A stretch of 64,000 nucleotides of DNA from Fragilaria crotonensis (Eukaryota > Bacillariophyta > Fragilariophyceae > Fragilariales > Fragilariaceae). The first letter of the stretch is position 1. The number at the start of each line of letters is the position of its first letter. Both the position numbers and the translations under genes were made by a program. Positions 43,208 through 53,346 of this stretch are shown one piece after another. The notes under the pieces are model-generated. The model saw only the letters and a program-made list of their open reading frames with translations, searched no databases and was not told the DNA's origin. Where the stretch lies: the NCBI GenBank assembly GCA_022925895.1, contig JAKSYS010000206.1, positions 1-64,000 of the forward strand, read 5' to 3'.

Positions 43208-43228
43208 TGTAAAACCCGCCACCTTCCG
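43208..43228 (-). repeat. Right terminal inverted repeat of the 12-kb transposon
   Basis: Perfect inverse of 31,082-31,102; the flanking AT is at 43,229-43,230. Confidence 0.9.
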
Positions 43229-43329
43229 ATGTATACCTTACTGGTGGAAAACATCCCTAGTCACAAAACAACAGGCAATACCAAGTATTCTTCCCGGCTC
43301 ATCTACAGTTTCCAGTCATTACAAATACA

Positions 43330-45000
43330 TTTTTTCAGAGCCTTTCACAAACGGACCGCAGATTACTCGATGGACTGGAACAAGTTGCCTCGGATCTCAA
43401 GATTTGGCGTGCCTTTCGATCGAAATCTCCCCTCCTCCATTTGGCATCGGACGGCGGACTCGGCGATACGGAGGAGGTGACTCATGGCTGGATAGTACTC
43501 AGCACGGGCAAAGTGGTGTCATACCAATGTTCCGGACCCATTGATGGCCCACATGATACTAATTCTCTACACGACGCGAACTTGGCGGCTGCGCATCATC
43601 ACTATTGTTTCTCTCTTCTTTATCGGACTTCTGGGGACTTCGACATCGGTGTACCTTTCGCTGGTACACGCATCCGCACGTCCGCCACAAATTCACAGAC
43701 GTGGACTGGGAGGACAGGTTCAAGTCGGTTGCCCCCGGAGGCTGACCTTCTTTCAATTATTTAATCGTGTTGACGAAAACTTCGACGACCCTTCAAACCA
43801 CACTGGGTGCGGTCACACCAAGACAATACCATTGCTTATGATCGGTTACCGCTAGCAGCACGCCTCAACATTGACGCTGACTTCCTAGCTACCCGATATT
43901 GCCAGCATTTAAAGCAATCGCGTTGATCGATCATCAGGCCAACTAACAGGTGTCCATTTAGCTACATCAATCGAGTTCCCGTCACTAGCCAATATGACGC
44001 ATGCGTTAGATTCCATGTGAATGGCTACCACTATCGCAACTATGTCCAACAACATAACGGATGGGACAATCGGACATGGGATACCATCAACTTTTATACC
44101 TTCGGCAAACACATCAAACGGATGCAATCATCGCAGCAAAGCATGCACTTCAAATTTGTCCATGACTATCTGCCGCTGTGCGAACGTCGATATCGTGAGG
44201 TGCCCGTTAAAGAGGCCTCTTGAAGCTCTGTCCATGTTGTTGAGAGGAGGAGGAAACCTTTCAACATTTCATTTGGTGTACATCAAACCCGTCCTTTCAT
44301 TCAAGCATGGGCAAACTTCGGTTGGATATCCTTGACAATGACCACCATCCCGTACGATATCTTCTGGCGGACGGCTTTTGTCATGTGATTCAACAAGACA
44401 CTGCTTACACACCGATGATAGCTCAATTCCCTTCCCATTTTCAAACTTTGATAGGCAAGGCACTTGAGAAACAACGCACCATAGGCTGGTTCAACGCGAC
44501 AAAAGGGTTCCTCGCAAAGCAAGAATGGGCTATTATGGCGCAATATGATATGGATCGTTGCAATCGAGATCAACGCAAAGGGGAACAACGTATGAGGCAG
44601 ATTACTCACGCCTTACATGCGCACATTCGGCGTCTCTGGCTTTCGCGGAACGACGCCCTCCATTCTTCAAAGGATAGCAATATTGACAGCATTTGGTCCG
44701 CGGAATCAGCCGAAATATTGCACTATCACAGTCGATCCCACTTACTCGAATCGACGATCAGCACTATTGTAACAGACCATTATCCAAAATATTAGCCGGT
44801 AACCCGGCGACGTTGGCTTCGGAGGGTGAAACAATCCACGGCAGAACTGACTAAAGATGGAACGCAACAAACACTGATTACAAAATACTTTCAACCCAAA
44901 GATGGATAGTTTAGATAACACTCTCCCGTTTTACGCTGGAGGAGGGTACACACTACGGCCTGCCAGCCGTGTCATGGTGACAACCTTTATAATTAGTTCA
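43330..45000 (+). mobile_element. LINE fossil, 5'-truncated, same clade as the 17.6-kb LINE
   Basis: RNase H is recognisable as LASDGGLGDTEEVTHGWIVL, and GPIDGPHDT matches GPVDGPYDT of the young LINE. Further on are VNGYHYRNYVQQHNGWDNRTWD, an RRWLRRVKQS end and a C-terminal QQTLITKYFQPKDG. The frame is broken several times. The 3' UTR keeps GGGTACACAC and ATAATTAGTTC, as in the young LINE. The 5' boundary is uncertain (43,231-43,385), because the interrupted zinc-finger frame runs into it. Confidence 0.8.
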
Positions 45001-45029
45001 CGTTTACATTTATGAAAATTACATAGTAA

Positions 45030-46540
45030 TCATTTTGGAATCAATCATGGAAAAGCAAATTTGGAGAGTTTGTGAAGACTCATGTGACTTTATTAGTGAA
45101 GCCAAGTGAGTTTTGTGATAAATACAGTGAAGAACAAAGATGAATGTGAAACCGTATTGATGCAAGAAGTTGAGACAATTCAAGGACAGCATCAAACCTT
45201 GTGGAAGAACGCAATTTTGTTGTTTGACTCTGCGAGCACCAACTCTTACATCACAAAGATGATAGTCTTACCAAAACGCGACTCCTAGTACTTAACACCA
45301 AGCTGAATGGAAAGCGACAGCCCTGGGAGGAGGAGAAAATGAGCAGCTTGTCCGTAAAGGCCCAAAACATAACGCTTCCGGAATTTATGATATCGTAAAA
45401 GTGGATCAGCATGAGCTTTGGATGCATGATAATGAAAATTTTCTAGGATGCCAAAATTGGAAGGCATTCATTACAAGAACTCAAAATTGACTTCTGTTAT
45501 TGGACTGAACAAAGAAAATGGTAAGCTGAATAGTTCTGATGAAGAAGTGAGGAAGATGCCAATGGTTTAGTAAATAATAGCAACGTGATTGAACAGCAGA
45601 AACATCTGAGTGCAGGACAAAGACAACAATTACAATCTCTGTTATGAGGCAATGACCACTTGATAGATGGAAAACTTAAACATATACTGGGAAACATTCA
45701 TCCTGAACTCAAAATACAATGCTCACTTGACGCTTTGTAAAGCTTGCCCATTTCGCAGATCAGCCAAGTCAGCAACAAACTAGTATTCATAAAAGAACAA
45801 TGCAAGAGATTATGTAGGAAGATGCCTAAGAGCCAGTGGGAGTGACAGAGCATGCAAGTGTCATCCCTTCTTGCCACAAATTCAAGATAGGGAGGCCAGC
45901 AGGTTGCAAGTATTTCACGAAAATCAACTTATCCATGTCTTTCTACATGTTTGAACTTGATGATGTCAGTTAATAACTTTTTATTGCTGAGGATGGGAGT
46001 ATCAAAGCACCGGATCTGTTCGGAGAGATAATGGAAGGCATCTTCAGAGATACGACCAACATTGAAGTGTCTTGGGATGACGTTGGCTTGGGTATTCACA
46101 AATTGTTGTGTTTCTCACTTGTGCATTCTCAAAGAAGTACAAGTACTTCACAGTCAACTCATTAACGAGTGTGTGGGTAGTCCTAGCAATGGATTGACTT
46201 ATTGTTGGGTATTGGCTAACACCAAATGGATTGATGCCTCGGTCCAAAAAATACCAGCAATTCAGCAAACTGACTTGGTGTGTTGGGTATTGGCTAGCTA
46301 ACACCAAATGGATTGATGCCTCAGTCCAAAGATACTAGCAATTCAGCAAATTCAACCGCCAGCCAACAAGTTTATAAAACAACATCTAAGAAGCTTCCTC
46401 GTTCGTGCAGTTAACTTTAATCGGGATATGTGGCCCAGATGACCAGCAGGATGAGGGACCAAATGCAATTTCCTCAGGTTCAACAATGACATCGCTCTTG
46501 TGTTCCTCCTTGCCTTCAGGTGATTCTTGTTCACTTCCCA
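45030..46540 (+). mobile_element. Gypsy/Ty3-like LTR retrotransposon fossil
   Basis: Short matches in order on the + strand indicate a Gypsy-type pol: an aspartic-protease-like block near 45,210-45,260, an RT N-terminal region near 45,580-45,720, and the WLGYWLTP-like region downstream of the RT active site near 46,200-46,340 with an internal tandem duplication there. No LTRs are recognisable. It is heavily broken, with many disruptions, and old. Confidence 0.5.
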
Positions 46541-47869
46541 TTGAAAAAACTTAATCTCAATTTAACATGATGCTGCCGCTTTGCTAACTGCGGGGCGGTC
46601 GACCCACACGACTAGATGCTATCCTTTTCAATAGGGTAGAGTCCGGCACTTCCATTGACAGAGATCACTGTACCAGTGCAAAATATGACCCCTGTGATTG
46701 CATGTCGTTTCGTGCGTGGTAGACGTTCTCTTAAGATAGGCGCATTAACCTAGAGCCAATTCGGTCCTCTGTACTCCAAATTCTATTGGCTTGTTTGCCT
46801 CCACAATTGCCAATCCACCTCTGACGGGATAGCTATCCTGTTGCACCGCCATCCACTAAAATCTAGAGCTAGTAGTTGATGAGGGAATTCCATTCAGCTT
46901 CCCGATATCCAATGATGTCCCGTTTGTATTTGTCAAACCAGTCTGGTGAAAGCATGACCGCCTTTTAGAAAAGGCGACAGTAATTCAATCTGATAACTTC
47001 TTTGTCCGTGAAGTTATTTGATTGAACGATCCACTCCATAATGTTACCACCATGATCCCACTTAATTGGGGGAAACCTGTAGCATTGAGATGTAGTGCTG
47101 CATTTATTGATGATGCCAAGTATCCTCGCGGTGATTCAAGCCAACGCGATTCCAAATGTGGGAGAGATATGATCGAAGTACTAGTACTTTGAGGATCGGC
47201 GAAGCCATTCCTCTTTTGTAACAACTGTGCCTATTCCACAAGGTTCCTTATCAATTCCCTGCACCTGTCTTCTGGCGCCAGTGACGTAGGAAGAGTGTCA
47301 GTTAACCAAGTTCTTGCTGGTTGAATAAGTGACAAAAATTCCCCGAGACTAGTACGGTAACGGTCCGTATAGGATCTCCTTCTTTGTGTTGTGCGTGGTT
47401 TATATCCCCACTTATACACAATTTGTAAGTACATTGAATGAAACACCAGATTGCAGGCAAGTTGGCACTGCCTTGACCTGTGCCAAGGATAGGATTTTCA
47501 TTGCTTTGCCGGTATCCTGCCGCTGACACCCCTAACAACTCTGTACAAACATGATATGAGGGCACGGACTCGGCTAGCTAAGGTATCATAGCACTGCTGA
47601 TACAACAAGCTGGAAATGAAACACCAGATTGCAGGCAAGTTGGCACTGCATTCATCTGGGAGATTGATTTGTTATGATGTACAAGTCTTGGGATCTGCAG
47701 TTCTTGGCGGTGATGGAATCTTGATACGTGTCACTCCGGACTTCTGTCTGACCAATCTAAGAGATTTCTCTATTTGGGAAGCTGTATAATTGTCTCCAAT
47801 TTCTTCAAATTTTGCAATCATGTGGCTCGTTCCTGGTCACTTGATACCTCGTGGACTTCCGGGTCCACC

Positions 47870-47940
47870 GGTTGGGGTACACACTCGAGTCCGTATGGTC
47901 TGGGGACGGTGATAACCCGATAAGTAGGTTGTTGTTTTGC
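47870..47940 (+). mobile_element. Isolated LINE 3' end
   Basis: GGGGTACACACTCGAGTCC ... GGGGACGGTGATAACCCGATAA matches the 3' UTR of the young LINE (GGGGTACACACTCCGGTC ... GAGACGGTGAAAACCCGATAATTAG). Only the tail is recognisable; the upstream coding sequence is not. Confidence 0.55.
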
Positions 47941-48216
47941 TTTGGTTTCCCTGAGCTCATGAGAGATTCAAAGAGTTTTTGCGTTTTTGTTTTCTAGTAC
48001 GTTGGAAACTTGGGGATACAATATCCATTATCCCTTTCTTTGCGAGTCAGAGAAGGGTTGAACACTCGTGCGCTGTTGTTGGTAAGAAGGGTTCACCACT
48101 CCCAATCGTTGAGCATTCGCTTGTACCATCTCCTGATTTCTTTACCTGTTCGTATCATTGATTCTTGCTTTTGACAACTCAACTGACCCATTAGTAGGGC
48201 TCTAAACAAATAGTTA

Positions 48217-48723
48217 TCATTTTGTTCTGCTGCCAAACTTGCTTCCAGAACGTCGGTGTTTTAATCGTTTTTCAAATTGATGGCAATTGTTCCTTGGTAG
48301 TGTCAGCCTTTGAACCCCTTTAAATGCGTTGTGTGTTTGCAGAGGTATGTATTCATATTTTTTCTCAGTATATGCTGTGACTTGGTGAATATTTGTTGCC
48401 ACCAAAAAACTTGGTTCGTACTTTGCCCATAGTTGTAGGTGAAGCCCAAAAGAGATGGGAGCCGACAAGTCAATGTAGTATGGTCTATGATCTGTAGGAA
48501 AGTGGGAGTTGACTGGTTCATAGCCAGTGTGTTGAACAGCCATTGTCACTGGTTCTGTCGCCAGCGCATAATCAAAAGATTGGTGACCTTGTACGTACAT
48601 ATTCGGCAGCTGTTTGCCAGGGTGACAATGCTTCATTTCATTGACCAAGTGACACTCCTCCCCCATTACTTTTCTCATACCGTCCGGATTGTGGTCCATA
48701 CATTCCTTGAAGTCACCCACCAA
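48217..48723 (-). pseudogene. LINE endonuclease (EEP) domain remnant
   Basis: The 168-codon open stretch starts MVGDFKECMDHNPDGM, in which GDF. is the usual EEP Asp-Asn block with Asn replaced by Lys. It contains QSFDYALAT and FPTDHRPYYIDL, where DH is the catalytic pair near the C-terminus of EEP nucleases. The fold family is that of apurinic-like LINE endonucleases that nick the target site. It is a remnant within the larger fossil. Confidence 0.7.
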
Positions 48724-50090
48724 AAGGATCTCTGGTGGGCCTAAAGATGGACATTGTTTGATATACTACATCAATAAGTCTGGAGGATATAATGCTGCTT
48801 GAGGTAATCTTTATGTGTCGTGTGTTTGAAATAACACGCTGTATTGTTGTGCTGCCGCTGTAGTATCTGTTGCAACTTGCTCGGTAGGCTGATATCACGG
48901 TCTAGGAGCAACCAGCTCTGTCGCTTTAAGTCTGGCTAGTCCATCGACCCCATTTGTCTTGGAATCATCCACTTGCTAACCTGCTTGTAATGTTTCCTAC
49001 CAACAAGATGAACGTTCCACCTGGTTTGAGAGGTTTTCTTCTTTCAAAGGGATCAAGGCAAAGTTGATTCAATTTCCTTGCCAGTGCTGTTATGTTGTCT
49101 TGCGCAAGATGTTTCTTCGGACAGGTATCCAAACTGTTCTTGTTGCCCACATGCAATACCAACTTGTGTTGATCTTAAGACTCTGCAATAATTGTCATAT
49201 TGGCTTCCTTGCCTGTCTAATGAGAGACCCTTGATGTTTGCAACCAAAACAAAAATAACACCGTCTGCCTTCTCCTTGAGTTCACCCCCCCCCCAATAGA
49301 CATTTGATCTAATCTTCAGCACTGTGAGCATGATTTTGCAATTGACTGCTGGTGCTCCTCGGGTGGTAGCAGCATTCAGATTCAGAATTCTGACTGAGAC
49401 ATGCTGACAACCTCCACACCTGTTACCGAGTAGTGTCCCGGTGTTGACTCGGGTGTTTCCCATTCAGGGCTTTCCATACTAGTATTATAAAGTCTTTGAT
49501 GTTGTTTATTTGGAGTATTTCTCTAGTCCCGCCTTTTTGATGTAGCACTCGTGGTTTCTCCTGCAAATTATTCGGTGTCAACCTCGTCGGCTTCCATGTC
49601 TTGGGCAGGCCGTTTTGGTATGGCTCCTGGCTTCTGGCACTTGATGCAGGGTTGTCACAGTATTTTCAAATATCTGTGCCATTTGGGCCGTAAAATGCGT
49701 CATCTCATCTTGGACTGCCTTTGTTACTTGTTTTTGCACAATATCTGATAGCGCTTTCTGCTGTGCCGCTCTCTCCGTTGCCCATTGAGCCACTTTCGAC
49801 TTCAAGGTCTCTACTCCTGCTCGGCTGCTCTCTAAGTCATTGATGATAGTTGACTGGTCTATTCCTACAGAGATAATGTCTGAGTGGCTGTGTTGTTGGG
49901 GTACTACCGTGATCTGCAACTGCCTGTGTTGGCCAACGTGCGTGCTGCACGACCTGGTGAAGTTGTTCGACTTCCTCACAACGTGGACTCATCCGACGAT
50001 GCTTTATTGGAAGTATTGTGAAAAACATCAGGAGGTGGACGTGTATCGGATATTGCTGATCCCACAGAAAGTGCGGTATTGACACTGATA

Positions 50091-50295
50091 TTCATGTACG
50101 ACTGTTCTACACGTGAAAATCATCTGAACTAATTAGAGCAACTTCAGGAGGGCTTGGGTGTTTCATCAGTGTCACCTTTGCATCGGGAGCACATTCATGT
50201 TTGACTGCTCTACATGTGAAAATCATCGGAACTAATTGGAGCAACTTCAGGAGGGCTTGGGTGTTTCATCAGGGTTGCCTTTGCATCGGGAGCAG
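50091..50295 (+). repeat. 103-bp tandem repeat, two copies
   Basis: TTCATGT occurs at 50,091 and 50,194. Both units continue with GTGAAAATCATC.GAACTAAT, GGAGGGCTTGGGTGTTTCAT and TTTGCATCGGGAGCA with few differences. CATCGGGAGC is also the motif of the repeat at 27,640. Confidence 0.85.
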
Positions 50296-51264
50296 CACTG
50301 TCAGCCGTTTATCCAGTTTGTGAGTTCGTCAATGAAACGTCTTCTCGCTGCATGATATTGATCTTTGTTTACCGAGATCTTATACTTCCCATCGTCATGC
50401 ACCGATTTTCAACGTAAAACTACTTTCACTCCATCCATCGTCAGAATTCTCTCCAAGGTAAAGTGCATAATGTCAGGTCCCGCATAGTAATTCAGGATTA
50501 TAACAAAATTATTAGCCACATGGTACATCTGCGCGCAGATCATCTTCTCAATGGTTTCTTGGTGATGCATTTTTCATTTTGCGCAGAGTATGTTTTGACT
50601 GCTGGCTTTATGGAGAATGAAACAATTAGTGTTGCTCTGAGACTCTGGAATTTTTCCAATGGTTGACAAGCTGTGTGGACCAAGATGTGGTGTGTTGCCG
50701 ATTCTGGCTATGCTCGTAGCGGGTCTAGATTGTCGATCTTGCAATTAGTGTTGTCAAAGATGACAACGCTATCACCAAAAGCCATTTCTTTGTGCATCCA
50801 TGCTAAAATAAGAGGATTAACTTAGCCATCGTTGCCTTTGGGCGTGAACTTGAGCCTTTTTCCTCGACGACTGATCCGCGAGTTCTGCTTTCTCTCCTTT
50901 CGGTAAGGTTAAAACCGTGCCAGAGGTAGTAGAAGGTTGAGCGGAGGGGTCCATCATCATCGGATGAAGTAGGTACCGGGACCTACACAAGATTCACGTA
51001 GAAGATCTAGTAGGTTTACTGTTTTCACCGAAGTGAAAGTTCTGTTGACTTCCCATTGAATCTTGTCATTGCCCTTGGAGGACTGTATCTTCTTGATGTT
51101 CATTAGGAAAATAGGAAAAATCTCAGTCTCTGTCGCCAGCTGGTGTTTCGTACTATAGATGGGGTTGAGTCTTGAATTCTTTGCATGGAATCATTTATCC
51201 ATCAGGACAATAGTAACCTTGAAGGCAAATGCAACACTGCATTGTTCACTCCTTCATAATTGAT

Positions 51265-51960
51265 CTACTCCTCCGATAAATGTTGAGCTCTGCTCTTCAG
51301 AGGCTTCCCGATTCCAATGTCAATGGGTTGGCACAGTCCAGTACAGACATCGTGCATAGTCTCAATTTGCACGCCTTGGTCTTGGATATCATTTGCCACA
51401 ATTGCCATCATATGACATTGATACAAATCCAGTAGGATCACATGCTGGACACCAGGAGGTGCTTGTTCAACACATGGCTTGTGGAGCATTTGAACCCTTA
51501 TTTGTATGTCACATTCATCCATCCAGGCTTGATCTTTGCATGCATACATGTTTTCAATTGGGTAGGTTGGGGATTCCCAAGTTTCAATCCTCAAACTTCT
51601 TGGCTTAGTATCTTTGGAGATGATCACCAGTTGTCGTAGAACTTCACCCGATGCTGTGATGGTTACACCAGACAGCATCACTTGTAATGCTGCCGATGAT
51701 GTTGTATGCCCATTAACAGTTCTCTCACCTGATGTAGCTACTAGCTATTTGTCCTCCCACTTGACATATCAAACAATATAGGTATCTGATTGTCCATGGT
51801 GACCACAAAGGCTGCTGCTAGATGTCAGTTTGGCCTAACAATCTTTGGCCTTGCATACTTGCTTGATGAAAGCAAGGGCCTTGCCGGCCTCTCCTTGTAG
51901 CTGTTGTGGAGGATGCTGACATTCGTGTGTGACGGCGCGATTACAATCTTGCTTGAAGCC
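51265..51960 (-). mobile_element. Pogo-like DDE transposase fossil
   Basis: On the minus strand, HPPQQLQGEAGKALAFIKQV (51,930-51,870) is followed by TITASGEVL, then CVEQAPPGVQHVILLDLYQC, and CTGLCQPIDIGIGKPLKSR. The order T.TASG, LLLD.Y.CH and CTGLCQP.D.G is typical of the DDE_1 domain of pogo/Tigger transposases (Tc1/mariner superfamily). The N-terminal and C-terminal parts are decayed and carry stops. No terminal repeats are recognisable. Confidence 0.75.
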
Positions 51961-52099
51961 AAGAACCGTCAAATGGCACAATCTGCTGTCGCTCAATTTG
52001 TTTGCATTTTCGGAATGATGGGCTCAGCTCACAAGCCCTCGAGGTGAATACTAAACAAAGTGAAACCATTAAGCCTTGTTCACGAAGCTAAAAAGATAG

Positions 52100-53346
52100 C
52101 GCATCAATTCTTCTTCAAAGGAGAAAAAAATGGAAATCCCGCCGGATTGAAGAGCGGGATCCTCGATTTGTAGCTGCTGGGTTGCCCATATTGCCCCTAA
52201 GATTCCTCCATCTTTGAACTTGTGACGGTTGAAGGTTAAACTCACGACAACATGCTATCAATGTCTCACCTGATCTTTGGCTGCCTTTCATCGATCCGGG
52301 ACAAAAGGTGGTGAAGCTTCTCTCAATTTGTGTACAATTTGCGGCGTGGCATCATTGGAAAAGTTGATACAGGAACAATAGTGTCAAGACAACAACAACA
52401 ATAGTGTCAGAAGCACGTTTAGTCGATGGATTTCTTTTGGCTCACCTTCATTTTGGAACGTCCGTTGTCCAATTTTCCTCAGTGTCCTGTACCCTTTCGA
52501 CATTTTTGATGTCCATTTTGGGGGGTGCAAAACACCGAGGAATACGGTAGGTGTTTTCGTTATAAAATGAAAAAAGATGCTATAGTAAAAGATGGCCAAT
52601 TAAAGATTTGTTATAATAATTACGATACAAAACTTGGTGTTAAAGTAATTTTGTTAGGAAAAGGTACTCAATTGTAAAAACTATATTCTTTTTGGTATAA
52701 AAAAGGTGGTATTGTAGAATTTCCCCTTTCATTACACTCTCTATATACTGTACACTGTATATGACTTATTATTAACTAGTGGGTACCTCCCAATTGGTCG
52801 GACTTTTGGAATACGTGTACGGTATGGGTTGTGCACGGTTGTGTGTACTGTTTGTACAGTTCAGTACTATACGCAAGTAGTGCAGTACCCCAGAGTGGTC
52901 ATACTCCGTAACAGACGCACGCACTGACGCAACTACGTATATGCAAATCTTACCGACATCGCTTACGGAGTACTCCAGTATGCATGTATGACATAGCTAT
53001 CATACTCCGAGTATGAGACAGTATTCATTTGATCCAGTACCCCAGAGTGGTCATACTCCGTAACAGACGGACGCACGCACGCACACACGCACACAATTAA
53101 TTTATAATATAGTAGGATACCTGGACTCGTCAAACTAAGTACAAGTACCTGGTACTTGTACTGTACAGTCCCGCTATGGACGAAAAAATACTGGAGTACG
53201 GAGTACTACCATACTTGTACGTGGTGCCGAGCCGCATACCTCATACTAGTACTGTAGTCTGTAGTCTGTAGTCCTAGCTAGTAGTAGGGTACTTCAAGTT
53301 CCAAGTACTCGTAGCTCAAGACTGTGGATCATATCTGCTGGTTCCA
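52100..53346. other. Spacer upstream of PUS3, GTAC-rich
   Basis: No gene. From about 52,740 the sequence is dense in GTAC, AGTACT and TACTCCGTA motifs. A 35-bp block (CAGTACCCCAGAGTGGTCAT...) is repeated exactly at 52,884-52,918 and 53,035-53,069. The PUS3 promoter must lie at the right end. Confidence 0.5.

Larger units (their letters stand above)
31082..43228. mobile_element. 12.1-kb CACTA/Plavaka-like DNA transposon carrying a 2OG-Fe(II) oxygenase-like gene
   Basis: Perfect 21-bp terminal inverted repeats begin CGGAAGGTGGCGGG (31,082-31,102) and are mirrored at 43,208-43,228. The match extends two more bases outward as AT, which can be a 2-bp target duplication. Inside are three genes with no overlap: orfA (-, 31,491-33,171), orfB (+, 35,055-39,335) and the transposase (-, 39,367-42,822). 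orfB and the transposase are tail to tail, 31 bp apart. A 1.9-kb spacer between orfA and orfB holds a 213-bp tandem repeat. The frame breaks inside it are explicable as homopolymer errors, so the copy may be complete. CACTA elements usually make 2-3-bp target duplications, which agrees. Confidence 0.85.
46600..50085 (-). mobile_element. Degenerate LINE with endonuclease domain
   Basis: On the minus strand three parts lie in order. First is a coiled-coil segment (49,578-49,979, with LKSKVAQWATERAAQQKALS) like LINE ORF1 or the ORF2 N-terminus. Next is an exonuclease/endonuclease/phosphatase domain (48,217-48,723). Last is low-quality RT-like sequence down to about 46,600. Many stops and frame changes interrupt all parts. 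Its boundaries are unknown. It may be several overlapping insertions, because a LINE 3' end on the opposite strand lies at 47,870. Confidence 0.55.

Noticed and set aside
31082-43228. The 12-kb element as a Polinton or giant-virus insert
   Set aside because: There is no family-B polymerase, retroviral-type integrase, capsid or ATPase; the transposase is Plavaka-like and the TIRs are short.
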